Source: Marchantia polymorpha subsp. ruderalis (taxonomy: Eukaryota; Streptophyta; Marchantiopsida; Marchantiales; Marchantiaceae). Taken from it: a stretch of DNA of 64,000 bases. Position 1 is the stretch's first letter. Every line of letters starts with the position of its first letter. Positions 12,795 to 25,571 of the stretch are shown in pieces. The notes under the pieces were generated by a model. It saw only the letters and a list, made by a program, of their open reading frames with translations, made no database searches and had not been told where the DNA came from. The DNA is taken from positions 6,222,501-6,286,500 of the forward strand of contig AP031356.1 of the NCBI GenBank assembly GCA_037833965.1, written 5' to 3'. The position numbers and the translations under genes were made by a program.

Positions 12795-12822
12795 GGGAGG
12801 GAGGGAGGGAGGGAGGGAGGGA
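12795..12822 (+). repeat. GGGA tetranucleotide repeat
   Basis: Seven GGGA units are followed at 12866-12920 by a second purine-only tract rich in AAAGG units. Long purine runs can adopt triplex-like structures, but no function is evident. Confidence 0.9.
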
Positions 12823-13400
12823 GCTGCGACCAGCTCCATGAGATGACCGGAAGAGAGCTGAGGACATAAAAAAGGGAAGAAAAAGAAAAAGGAAAAGGGA
12901 AAGGAAAGGAAAGGAAAGGACATGAAATATTCCGCTGCCACTCAGAAACTGTTGTCGTTGTGGTTGCTGTTGAGGAGGAGGTGGTGGAGGAGGAGGACGA
13001 GGAAGGAGGATTATGTCATGGATGACATAGCTTCGAAGACCAGTCCATGAATTATTTGTCAAATAGTCATTGATTCATGGCGCCAAGAGTACCATGTCCT
13101 GGGACGTCCACTTTGACCAGCATTTGTCAAACATGCTCTCTCATACACAGCAGAAGACGAAGTGTGGCTGTTCATCCAAACCCTCAGGAACTTCACTTCG
13201 TGACATGATGGACGGGCCGCTAAAGCAGAAACTTTTTGCTGCAAAGGCGCAGGCGCACTTCACAATGATGAGCCGGGAATATGTTGCGCGAGGCATTTGA
13301 GCGCAAGAGCGCGTGAGTGTTCCATTTTTCTGACTCACTCCCTCCCTCGCCAGTGGACACAATCATGATCCCCCAAACCTCCTCGCCCAACAAGTAGCTA

Positions 13401-13430
13401 CTCCTCCTCCTCCTCCTCCTCCTCCTCCTC
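13401..13430 (+). repeat. CCT trinucleotide repeat
   Basis: Ten CTC/CCT units run in a row, followed within 70 bp by a TCT-rich tract. Confidence 0.9.
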
Positions 13431-14410
13431 TGGGATCAGAAAGAGAAGCAGATCGACGGACTACTGCGAGGAAACCAAATCCAAATCGAAGTAACTCTCT
13501 TCTCTTCTCTTCTTCTTCTTCTTCTTTTTCTGGTCCTTCGTTTCTTTACACGATCTTCCAACGACCGCGCGATGATCTGGAAACCATGATGATGGCATTC
13601 GGCGCACACCAACGAGATTCTCACATTCTGAAATCTTTGCCCTGTCTCCAGTCTTCACAACACCAACATCATTTCATCACGAATATTTCTCTTGCGCTAG
13701 GCCGGCCTCTAGGTCGAGGTCGAGGTCGAGATCGAGTCCATGGCATGATTGTATTACGCCTTTTGCCTAATGTTCCCAAGAGCAACATGTCACCGTTCCA
13801 AAAACAGCTCCAGCTGCTCTCTCGTATACAATTAATACTATTAGGTTCCTGTTTCTATACTTTTGTTTCTATAAATTTTTTAATGTACAGAATCGTACAT
13901 ACAGACGTACATTCATACTCGTACGGTGTAGTGATTGTAATAGAAGTTAGCACAGATGAAGTTTTGAACATGATTACAAGATGGGCAAGCAAGGGAGAGC
14001 TGCTGAACTTATATTATGAGAATGGATAATTTGTGTTACCATGACGGTCCACGACCTTAGGTAGATAGAAAAAGGTCACTTTGCCTAGAAAGCAATTTTG
14101 GATGACTTGATTTACAGTAAGAACTTGCACCGCCTGCTTTGTGGGTGAAAATTGCTCATCTCTCAAACCTCGATTGTACAATAAACTTTCCTTCGTAAAT
14201 GTTTTTTTTTTTCTTCATGATTTTTAAATAACGAGAATTATTCAGAACACGTTCGAAATTAATAATTAGAAAAACACTTGATTTCGCCATCATACGTCCG
14301 TCTGGATATCTGGATGGGTGCCGTACTCGCTTGCGAAACAAATTCACGAGCCCAACACGTCAGAAGGATTCGTCGTGTCGATCTCGTCCCAGAACAAAGC
14401 CCCCAAATAA

Positions 14411-14418
14411 TATAAAAG
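14411..14418 (+). promoter_or_regulatory. TATA-box-like element (TATAAAAG)
   Basis: An exact TATAAAAG lies in non-coding DNA with a second TATA-like run (ATATATAC, 14721-14728) about 300 bp further on. No coding exon follows on the plus strand before the AT-rich desert. If active, these boxes would drive a non-coding transcript. Chance occurrence is quite possible. Confidence 0.2.
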
Positions 14419-15128
14419 CCCCCAAAAAGACCTCAGAACAAATACCTTCGATAAAAAATCAAAAAATCCACGATAAGACGAAGCGCTCCGCTGCTGGAAA
14501 TGAAAAACGCGCAGCCATGCATCAAAAAAATTTGCTCTCCTGTAACGAGGCAGGCATTCATCGGAAAAAAAAAGAACTCGAAATCTTTCGCTATCCATCC
14601 CGCAAAGGAAGGTAAATCGAACAGAAGCCGAAAAGAAAAGAAAAATCTGCAAAGCAGACGCGGAGGCACAAAGCGAGAGGAGCCGTCTCATGCAGCCAGT
14701 GAACGGCGACATCGCCCGTCATATATACACAGGGGGGACTTTAATATTATTATATGATTTAATAATAATAATTACTATACGGGTCGGATAATAGGGAAAT
14801 GTAGACGAACGAAGGAAGGGGAAGGGAGGGAGCGCCACGTCAACGAGAGAGAGAGAGAGAGTGGGTAGGTGGAAGAAAAGGAATGTTCCCGCAAAAGGAT
14901 TCAAGCAAAAAGAAGAAGGCCCTCCCCTTAAAGGACTTAAATAAAGGGCGAAGGATTGAAGGAACGAAGGGTCACGGAAAACGAGGAAGGACGAAGAAAT
15001 CCGCTGATCCGCAAACTGTTGGTGTTGGTGGTGCGAGAAAGGCTCATTCCGCAGCGACGAGCATCGTCCAGGCGCGATGCGCCACGTGCATTCGAGGGCC
15101 TCCGAAAGCAGGAATTTATTAAAAAGGC

Positions 15129-15152
15129 GCTGCTGCTGCTGCTGCTGCTGCA
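15129..15152 (+). repeat. CTG trinucleotide repeat
   Basis: Eight CTG/GCT units end in a CTGCAG site. A short TTTA array follows at 15391-15410, close to where the AT-rich desert begins. Confidence 0.9.
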
Positions 15153-15839
15153 GAGCGAGGCGTGGAGGCGGAGGCGGAGGCAGAGGGCGACGGGTGCAGA
15201 TATTTGTGCTGCCACTGTCAGACTGAGCTCAGACGCCCATGGCCATGCCATGGCCTGCCATGTGAGTGCAAATCTTCCTCGGCCCTCTCACCACCCTCGC
15301 CACTGTGCTCTCTTATCGCACCCCGGGCACGATTTTCAATTCTGCGTTTGCATACATTTTCGCATTGTGAAGGCGGATTTTTGGGATTTTTATTTATTTA
15401 TTTATTTATTTCTCTTCGGATGAGGACCCTCCCTTCCCTTCCTCCGCACATTCCGACGCTTTTATTTTTTCAGCACTCCTATGGCCTTCGTCGGTAAATT
15501 CTTCTAGGACTGACGAAAATCTCCGTGAGATTGTGATAGAATGTCTCATTTAAGACGCAGTGATTCTAATATTTTGGGAAATAGCGTGGATTCATTAGTT
15601 GGATATAGTTACAGTTGACTTACAGGTCGTCATATCTATCTTGGAAATATACCACACAAGTCATTGGGAACTTTTCGCACTTTCCCTCTTGGTTAATCAT
15701 TCTGTGTTTCATATGCGAAGAATCGTGCCTCTCTCACATCTCTCTTATCTTAGAGTTATATTCCAATGAAACAATCAATTTATTTTTTCATGTGACACTT
15801 TCTCTCTTCTGCATAAATTGATCTGAGTTGTGGAGACAT

Positions 15840-18800
15840 AGCAACTGTTGATGTAAATCTATGCATAAATACAGAGCGTTAGTAGGATAGCGGCATGTGA
15901 CATATACATGTTAAACATTTTGGTCTCTTTATCAGCTTAAAATTTTCTACATTTGTTGGATTATGTAACTTTTTATTGTATATTCATGAATTAAATACTG
16001 AATTTCAATTTCAAATTTTTTTAAAAACAATTCAATTCAAAATGAATAACTACAAATTTCAATTCTTGTAACTATTTTATTTTTTATCTGATTATCATGA
16101 AGACTGCATGATAATTTATCCGTTCCATGTTATGTTGTAAACATCACAAATTAAAAATCTTCATATTTCTGAATTTCCTTCCAATCTATAAATATTTCGA
16201 TACATAATGTTTTCTGAAATTCTGATAAAAGGATTTTTTAAAAAATATTCATTATATATAACATCATAATACATTTGCTATCAATATGACATGCCAATCC
16301 ATAATCTAACTTCAATGATCTCTTTATGGTGATATTTTTTACAAATTAACTGAATTTCCAAAGTATATTTTTCCTAAATATCCAATTTTTTATATTATGA
16401 TATTTTTCCAAATTTTTCTTCCAATATTATCACATATCTTAATGTCAGTGATACAGAAATTGCAATATCTATAAATTGATTTTTAATTTGATCATTTAAC
16501 GAAATCTTTAACTTTAAAAAACGTACCTCAACATTTTATGCTAGATGATATATTATATGAAATATGATATGAACTTACACAATTATAATCTTGTTTTTAT
16601 ATAACTGTCCAAAATCTGTATAATTACAATTGATTACTTTAAAAACTTATTTTGTTATCATCCTCGGAAAGAAAATTTCTAAAAGTGATTTATCTTTAAA
16701 TATCAGATATTTGTTATTATCCTGGAAAACAAAAACTTCTAAAAGTGATTTATCTTTAATAATCTTATATTATTTCATTTCAAATAGAAAATAAAATTCT
16801 AAAGTAAACTAAGAAATAATTTAATTTAATAAATAAAATAAAATGTTTTTTATCTCAGTTATAAAACTAAAAATAAAATTTTTCTCAACAATCAAACATA
16901 AGAATGCTAAATTTTTTCGTATAAAGTGATTTGATATTCTGTACAACCATAAATTCAAGATTTAAGTTCATAATTAATCATCTGAAAAAAATTAAAAGAA
17001 AATTGTTTCAGACCATTTACAAAGTCATATGATCATAAGATATGTAAAATCTGTAAGCAAATATATATTTCAAATATCACATGATTTATGTATTTTATAA
17101 AAAAAAATGCCCTTTTCAGTGTGTATGCTAAAAAAAATTCTTTTCTTTATTAAATTAAAATGCATATACATAATCATAATCTAATATATGATATTGATTC
17201 AAGTACTATATAATTATTCATATTTACTCTCACTTTTCTTGAAATGAAACCTGATGAAATAAACCAAATTTAGGAACTTTAAGCATTTATTTTATTACAT
17301 GTATTTTTTAAAATTACATGTTTGAAATATTAAAAAAATTTAATTTAAATTTTATCAAATTACATGTTTTGAAAAAATCGACAGTTAAATCATGTAGTCA
17401 AAATTATTAACACCAATGAAGTTGTTCAAATATCATCAATATTAGATAGAACTTAGAAGAATTTTTAATTTTTATCCAATATATGCATATCTGTGTCTTG
17501 ATCCTTGGCGCCGCCAAAGTATGCGCTACGCACTGCAAGTTCAAATTGGAACTCTATAGCAGGAGTTTTTGCGGGAGGGGTCGCTTTGTAGAATATAGGT
17601 GCATAATTTTATTTTTAAATTTTTTCCCTAATATTTCTTTTAAAAATTTATTTCATTTCATCATTTAATCTTTATATAATCAATATATAAAAATAAATAA
17701 ATTACCTTATTTAATGTATTTTGAAAACAAAAATCTATTAAAATAAAATTTTAAATGTTTAGTTTTACTTATTCATACTAAAATATATTTTAAATTTTTT
17801 AAGTTTCTAAATCAAAAAAAATTAGTTTTTAAAAAATAACATGGAATTTTTTTTTTAAATGTATTAATTGTGAAAAAATCATAATTTTTAATAATTTATA
17901 TTTTTATCAAATTGATTGTTTGTATAATTTCTCATCATTTGCATCAAATTTGAACCAAGTTTTATTTATAATTCAAATTTTCAATATCAATGTGTCATGA
18001 AACTATATCTTTTTTTTTTCTATGTTATCTTTTTTTTAATATATATATTAAACTTGAGAATATGATTCAATTTTAAATGTATTTAAGTGATATTAAAATA
18101 TGAAAAATACGTTTTCACTTTTATTTGTAAAGTATAGGTGAGGTGAATTTCAAATTGCAAAATCTTTTAGCTTAACCCTTTTGAGAATAAAGATTAAAAT
18201 TTGAATTTTTTGATATGATAAATGAATTGATATTTTGATAATTCAATAAATGTGTAAATTGCATTTAAAACTATTATTTAAGATTTTCAGGACGATTTAT
18301 GGAAAGATTTGAACTTTCATCTTCTCTAACCATTATTAAATAATGTAGAAACTACATTTGTCAATAGAAGAAGTGAATAAACATTTCTATCTGTGTAAAT
18401 GTAATTATGCAATCATTTTGATGAACTTGGAATCTTGCTGTCAAGACATACCGGCAGATGAAAAACAGAAATTGCTCAACATAAGTGCGAGATGTTTAGG
18501 GAGTGAATATTGTTTCCACCCATTTCCATGAATTATTCGGTAAAAACTTCTGATATCTTCTACACATTTGGATTGAACTAACCCTGTATCTAAGACTTTC
18601 AAGTTCTATGTGTCGAGGTTTATAGAATAACAAGATAGAATAAATTACTGGAACTGAAAAACTACAAGAAATTCCAGTATAACAGGCGCCAAGATAGTGT
18701 GTCATAGTTACGAGACGAACAAGTAAAAAATTCCTAAAACGGTTACAGCATGATAATGTAGCCTCATGATGAAATGTTGCCTAAAATCTTCAAACCTTTA

Positions 18801-18960
18801 ACTAAGTTAATCGATGTCACTTTCCCTCTCGTCTTGAAATGACTTCTCTGAAGCTGCTTGATGTATTGTACGATTTATAATTCATATCAGGGTACATGTT
18901 CAGACCCAGGGTGATGTACAATATGTAGTCCCAATTGTGTATAGAATAGAATCACGTGTC
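15840..18960. other. AT-rich desert
   Basis: Composition drops to very AT-rich sequence with stop codons in every frame and few CG dinucleotides. No domain, terminal repeat or boundary is recognisable. A small G+C-richer islet at about 17500-17590 stands out inside it but encodes nothing I recognise. The stretch is best read as old, decayed repeat DNA. Confidence 0.6.
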
Positions 18961-19041
18961 AGACATAGACACGCACTGTTCCAATTTTCTGGATTTTAAT
19001 CCCGTCTCTCTCGGCACCCAACGACTTTCCCTTTGGTGTCC

Positions 19042-19102
19042 CTACCCAAACTTCTTTGGCTTTACTTAAAAAAAATTTCTACCCAAACTTCTTTGGCTTT
19101 AC
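19042..19102 (+). repeat. Direct repeat of about 23 bp, two copies
   Basis: The string TACCCAAACTTCTTTGGCTT and the three bases after it occur at 19043-19065 and again at 19080-19102, with an A-rich spacer of about 14 bp between them. It sits 60 bp from the rRNA-like scrap. It looks like a local duplication during insertion or repair. Confidence 0.85.
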
Positions 19103-19159
19103 AGGTCCTCTGGCCGACTTTACGATTTCCGCACACGAAGACCCGCCGGGTCTCTTTAC

Positions 19160-19214
19160 CCGTTTTAGTTACGGCCGCCGTTTAACTGGGCTTCCCTGTC
19201 ATCAGGTCACCAAC
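19160..19214 (-). pseudogene. Degenerate fragment of an organelle-type LSU rRNA gene
   Basis: Read on the minus strand, this segment contains GTTGGTGACCTGATGACAGG followed by the universally conserved LSU rRNA core CGGCGGCCGTAACTA (E. coli 23S region near position 1910). About 12 bases between the two blocks are missing compared with plastid and bacterial 23S as I know them, and the match stops after AACGG, just before the expected TCCTAAGGTAGCG. It is therefore a broken copy rather than a working gene. The organelle of origin, plastid or mitochondrion, cannot be settled by eye. Confidence 0.55.
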
Positions 19215-20608
19215 CTCATACAAGAGACAAGCATCCGTCTTTCTCCTATTTCTTCGAGGTTCCAACACACTGTCATGTGTAGGACAATATCAAAATGACT
19301 ACGAACAATAATTACAAACAACCTCTGCTACAACCACCAGTAGCCATGTTTCTTCAGTGCTGCAGATAAGTCCTTAGATTCGTCCCTAAGTTAAATTTGC
19401 ACCACACTCTGGATTCATAGACTTCGCAGTACATTACACAATATACGATCGCACACCAAATTGCATGAATGGAGCCCGTGAAGGCAATTCGGCTCCTAAC
19501 CGCTTTTCTTTTTCGTACATAGAAATCCTCTGGACCCTCGTGGTTATTGAAAAAACGGCGAGTGCAGAAAACGTTAAGGGAGTCGATTCTTGAGAATGAT
19601 TCCAAGGAATCCGGAGTCCTCGCTGGATAACAATTTTAAAAATTCAACAGTGTCTTGTTAGCTCTTTCAGATGGTCCATTATATCAAGAGGAAAGTGGCT
19701 CTACTCTTATCATAGCAACTGTGTGTTCCATAACTCGAGGAGTTACTACTGGTTTGTGGCGTAGATAGAAATTCTCAACCACTGAATCAGATGTTATGAC
19801 TTCTAGCTGCACAAGTTTACATAATCTAGTTTTTAGTGACACACAATGAGCCTCGAAATTTTAAGCAACAAAGCGTACAAAGCCAACAAAGTTGTATGCA
19901 ACAGAAACAGACAAATTTGTAAGGTGAAGAATGTTTTTCCTACTTCACACGAGTGATACGGCACTGCAAAGGAATATGACAATGACTTTTTACAAAACAA
20001 AATCCAGAAATTCGAGCAGATTTCGCAGATGAACTCCCGCGAGTCAATCATCGCGAAGCCTAGCTCGGATACTTCTGACCGCAGCTGCACAATGTCTGTA
20101 ACTCTAACAGGTCCAAATATGGAGCATACTCCAAAAATCTGTGCAAACTGAAAAACGTTCATATTCCTGCCTGAAGATTTGGAGTAACAGGACATCTGTA
20201 GATGACACGGCTGTGAAAGGGTGGATCTTTGAACATATGGTTTAAGACTAAAAATATTTAACTCACTACCAGGCCTACAAGATCAACAGTTTCGATTCAA
20301 AGCCGTCAAAGAACAACACAGATTTCTGCGCTAAGCATATGCTGCTCGGGCAAAAAGTTCTTCCCAACCTTCCCTTTCGACAAAAAAACCACCAACCGAC
20401 CTGTCTTCGTCAAAAGGATAACGTGGATTTCTAAACAATGAAACTACCAGGTGCTGTCATACCAGTAAACTACGGAGACACGCAACATACGGACAATCCC
20501 GTCCCATAGATAGCTATTGACACCCACATGGACCAATTACCTAGAATTCAGATACGCACATAACTGTTGTTGGCTATTCACTACTACCTTCTTCCATAGT
20601 TCTCCAGT
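19215..20608. other. Downstream flank of GDI, no gene seen
   Basis: This holds the 3' UTR of the minus-strand GDI gene and further sequence of ordinary composition. Short frames on both strands lack recognisable features. Confidence 0.5.
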
Positions 20609-23600
20609 TCACTCTTCTGCGGCACTAGCGTGACTCAAATCCACACTCAGATCCAATTCCTGGAAAATCACGTGAAACTCAATCAGTTAGTCTTGTTCAG
20701 ATTTCGAGTTGTTTCAACCTGAAACCTCGAACCAAAATATTGCTCATTACATTGAATAATTTCTCTCCACTCGAGACATCTAGCCAGAAGGAAAAGCAGT
20801 TGTGGCGTGATCATTAATAACGTATACCTTTCCAGTGATCCCTTTGTACATTTGAAGCACATCGGCCACAGTAGTCTCAAAGTGGGTAGTTGGATCATAA
20901 CTCTGCAATGAAAGGAACAAAATTAGGATCTTCCGCCTCGCCGCTTCATTGAGATTATCACCATTGGCGAACCGCAAACTTTACATAGCGTTAGCGCGAA
21001 CTTAAACTTCAAAATCTCGGGACTTACTTCAGATATAAAGCAGTTGTCTAGTGAACTTTCATTTACAGGTTTGAATCTCTCATAGGTGTCGATAATTTTC
21101 TCGTCAATGGGGCCAAGCAGTCTCAACCCTGCCTCCAATTCCCTCTCTGGGTTGTCTGTCTCAACTTCTGTTGAAACAAAGGCTATGTATTTGCCCTTTG
21201 GTGCAACATTATGAGAAAACGAGCAGCAAAATACATATCTGCAAACAATTAGAATTTGATCAGTCACATGTAAAGTGTACAAACTCCTCAGTGTTTGCAT
21301 AAAACATGGACATGTTACCGTACGTGATACTGGCTTCCTACAGTAAGATCCACCAATGCTTCAAGCTAAAATCTATGTAGAAGCAAAAGACTGGAAGAAG
21401 CTTACACATCGGACTTCCGATTCAACTGCTTTTGTGGCAAGATCACTTGGACAGACTGTGCGTCGTTGGTGTCTGGAATAGGATGGCTCATGATGCAGAT
21501 AGCTCGCACCACCTTGCCGACTTTCTTGACCTGGACAAATAACGTAGCACAAAAGAATGAAAGATATGCTCTCCTGGATGAACATCAGTGTAATTCAGTC
21601 TCGCAACTTCAATTTTCTTCCACTAACCGCGCGCAACTGCTTTCTACAAAGTCGAAAAAGCACGACGACTTGGCAGTTTTGAGCTTCCTACTCAATGCTT
21701 ACCTTATTGGGAAGGTAAGATGGATCGCACACGATCTTCTTAGCTCTCGCAGTTTCACCTTCGGAAGTTACACCCACGGCCTTTCCGGACTCATCAAACT
21801 CAACCTACAATCGAACAATGTCAAAATACGGGAAGTAAATAGAATACGAACATCTGCCTGGATGTACAGTTTTTTTCAAACCTTTCGAAAGTAACATGAT
21901 AGAAGAACTAACTCTTTTTATGAACAAAACAGGACGGTGGCACACATGAAGCACAACGAAGCTCCATCTTTGTACTAGTTGATTCATAGGAAGCAGCGCT
22001 GGGACCAAGATGCTTAACGGGTCTGATTATAAATATGTGAAATGAGAACATAATTGACAAGAACTTTCACCTTGCAATCAGGCTTTGCCAACATATAGGT
22101 ACCTCCGTACACAGCACTCAAACGGGCAAAAGCCTGCATCCAACAGGAAGAAAAATACGTTAACTTACAAAGAAGACAAAGTCTAAAATCCAAAAGAAAA
22201 ACTTGAACGGAAACCTCTTCGGCAAAATCAGTACTAAGCCTGTCAGTCAAACGATACTTTGAGAAAAATGCCCAAGGCAGTGCGATGCACTTATATTCCA
22301 TCTTCGACCACTCAAACTGGTTCAGGTAACTTCAAGTAGCTATACACTCACATGCTAGCGTAGGCTTCAGTGCCGCACAATAGGCATGGAATAGATGGAC
22401 ATAAATTACCATTAACATTATGACACATGCTCCATTCCCGAATCGGATTTGCCTGTCTACCCATGTTGATGAGAATATTTACTGACTGACAAGAGTGGGA
22501 ATCAGCAAATAGATGTAGTACATCCTCAAACATGACTTACCTGAGGCAACTCGCCAAGCCCGTACAGAGGGTAGATGTAGGGAGAACCACCAGCAAAACG
22601 CGCTAATGACTCTGCGTATAACTGCATTCAAAGAGAGGAATAATCTGTCAACTCAATATCACCACAACCCATCCGCATGATTTGAGGCCCAAAGAAGCTA
22701 TCAGTCTCAAGCACCCCATCGGCAACGAATATACAATGGGGGGAGGCTAGGTGTGTTGAAGGTCACTCCGAACTTTGCAACAATATTGTTTTTAGGAAAA
22801 GCGAATGACGGCCGTAGGGAGACGGCGGAAAACGTCTCTGTCAAGAATATTGCAAAAATCTCTGCACAAGTGCTACTTACACATGGCAACTATTAATCAT
22901 CCAGGTGCACAAAGGCAAATGGACTCGATATAATTGGGGAACACTAACCTCAGTGCATCAAGTTCAAAGAAAGAGGACTCCAGATACATGGTTATAATTC
23001 CAGACTATCAATCGGGGTCAGCTGATGAAACATACCTTGACCTTCATGACTGTGTCATAAGCAGGCTGGTTGAGATAATCATCATCTCGGTGAAGAGCCA
23101 AAGCATGACCAATGAAATCTATGGTATTCTCCTCAATACCGAATTTCCTGCATTTCCGAATTTCCCGCAAATACTTTATTAGCTCGCAAAACATAGAGTT
23201 ATAAATATTTTATTTTCAAAATATTATGAGCTAATGAAAGAGCTGAACAAACCAAAACCTCTATAGATTATCTCAAGGTGCCTTGAACAGAGTCGGTAAG
23301 TGCAAACAAGCCTTCGACAGATTATGACAAATGCAGGACTCGATTAAGATCTGGAAACATTAGGTTATGATTGTCTTACGCAAAGAGCTCCTTGGTTTTG
23401 ACCGCCCTGAGATTCATACCCTCGTGGGTCCTGGGCTCCTTCTCTTCGTAGTCCTGGACATAGATGAAGAACTTCCTGGCTCGACGCTTCTCGAATAACC
23501 CCATAAGGGGAGACTTAAGAGCCTCCACATCGGTTGCTGGAACCTTGTAGATCTGCATTCCAGGTCATTTTAACTAAGTCAGTCTGCTGGTTTTCAAGCA

Positions 23601-25571
23601 GAAATTCCCTAAAGGCCATGTATACCTTGAAGCTCGAGGAGCAATAAACGCTGCCCCTAAGCTCCACGAAAAAAAATGAGAATCGTAGCAAAGAGCTGCA
23701 ACAATCCACCTAACAAAAATTTAAAAATTTTACGCTCCAGATGAGCTCACCAAAACCAAGCAAACGACATTAACGATTCCGACTCTGCTCGATTCGTGCA
23801 AATTAGCGCAATGCTCTGAGACATCAATCGTGACATCGTCGATAGCAGTGTTCATAAGTACAATGGGCACTAAGACATACCTTTCCTTGCTTGTAAACGA
23901 AGCTCCCATCCACAGCCTTGAAAGACAGGTACTTCGTGACATCTGTGTGGATGAGCACTCGGACCAGAGTTCCATTCGCCATCATAAACTGCAGACAGAG
24001 GTAGATTGCTTCAACATGTGCTTGCAACATTAAATCATCCGTGGTGAGAAATCCACAAAATCGGATCTAGATATTTCATCTAGCAAACAAGAGAATATTG
24101 AGATCAGGAATCAGGAATCATCTCATGCGATTTGAGTAGCCCAAATGGGAAATCTAGTCAATAGTAGCAGCTCTGCAAGCACTTCTGCAACACAACAGTC
24201 CAACCATCTGCACAATAAACAGGACAATAACAGCTTACCTTGGGAACAAGATCCACGTTGTACTCCCTGTTAGACCCCAATGAAGCAGGGGGTTTTTCAG
24301 TGCCCCGATATTTGGCCCACAGCTGTCAAGATTGAACAACAATGATCAGATTCCCTGAAACCATGTGAAAATGACCTATCTTCCAGGCAACAAAACGCAA
24401 TGCTACCAGAGGTAAATGGTGTCAGGTGAAGATGCACACCTGGTTAAGAGTAAGCGAGGCAGAAGCCCCTCCGTAGTAGTCATTTCGATCCATGTGCAAG
24501 ACCTGGTAATCGGGCAGAGTTCGAATAGATCATGCGTGAGACTGAGAAAACTGAAAGTCACAGGAGCCTACGAAACTAGATTGATCGCCATAGAGAAAAT
24601 AAAAACAAAGCATACAAGGATTCCTGATTCCCCACGAAGTTCTTAAAACTGTTCTCTCTTCCCTCAAACAACTGCTTTGAAAGTCAATGCGCATATAGGC
24701 AAATAGAAGCATGTTAAATGTTACAACTGGATCCGTGGGTCTGCAGGATAAAAGCAACCACAACAACGTCATAGCCTGCGGCAGAAACGACTAAGAAAGT
24801 TGGAAAACTTCTTCTACCAGATTTAGCATGTGATTACCGTTCCAAATTTTCGTAAAGTTACACTGAAGCTATGCTGACCTAATGAACAGCAGGTACCAAC
24901 TCAAATAATCTACCTATCAAATGCGGTGTCTATGGACTCATAAAACGTAAAACAACAACCACGACATTCTCAGCTGCAAGTTACGAGTTTTACGAGGAAC
25001 CGAGCCGAAATTTAGGTTCACAGTGTGAGATACATCGAAATTACTTCTCGCCTGGCAAGATTAGGCAATTCTTCCTACCCTATCAGCTTCCATATCAAAG
25101 GGAGACGACCGTTTGCCTTGCTAGGTGCGGTTTTCACAGAGCCTACTTAAAGGGAACAGAGTCAGAAGTCGAACATTTGTACGAATACAGAAGGAGAGAT
25201 CGGCAGCGGACATGTTAAAACTGGAAACGGCAGTCTTTGTCATCATCTCGTCTGGTTTCTTCAACTTGTCATGGCTACGATGGGCAAGTCTTTCAAGAAA
25301 AAACCTATCCACTGGCGACTTGATCGACCGTTTTGTATCCAAACACAGAAAAATCTTGGATACTTGGACTAGGTTTGCGTCATTCCGGCTTCAGTTATGT
25401 ATCATTCCATGGCAGAGGTGGAGAGAGGCAGAGATGCTACAAGTCAGATGCTCCGGGGCAAAACCGTCGCGCATGCCAGATTACCTTGAGACGATCCACT
25501 GAGAGAAGACCACTGAGAATACATTCTTTCAAACCAGTTCCGAGAACGATCACATCATACTCTTCATCCAT
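20609..25571 (-). CDS. GDI: Rab GDP dissociation inhibitor
   Basis: Rab GDI extracts prenylated, GDP-bound Rab GTPases from membranes and returns them to donor membranes, acting in the cytosol in vesicle traffic. I splice 13 exons on the minus strand: 25571-25485, 24502-24440, 24322-24239, 23988-23881, 23552-23380, 23147-23036, 22621-22541, 22133-22071, 21804-21703, 21530-21406, 21238-21028, 20902-20828 and 20659-20609. All borders are GT-AG and the phases agree, giving 444 residues, the usual GDI length. The N-terminus has the family signature [20 protein letters not shown] followed within about 20 residues by [11 protein letters not shown]. The middle shows the [21 protein letters not shown] stretch and [18 protein letters not shown]. 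The C-terminus ends [10 protein letters not shown] without a prenylation motif. No broken or missing part is seen. REP (Rab escort protein) is related but much longer, which argues against that alternative. Confidence 0.97.

Larger units (their letters stand above)
7992..15839. other. Gene-free, microsatellite-rich stretch
   Basis: After the Aux/IAA stop there are nearly 8 kb of moderately GC-rich DNA with no recognisable protein domain. Many simple repeats are present (CAG, GACA, GATCA, GCATC, GGGA, CCT, CTG, TTTA). Open frames here, up to 285 codons at 9901-10758, consist of repeat-encoded Ser, Leu or Arg runs and look incidental. The 3' UTR of Aux/IAA must lie at the start. Two TATA-like boxes (14411-14418 and 14721-14728) are the only hint of a separate transcript. 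The stretch may hold a non-coding RNA, but nothing in the sequence proves one. Confidence 0.5.
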
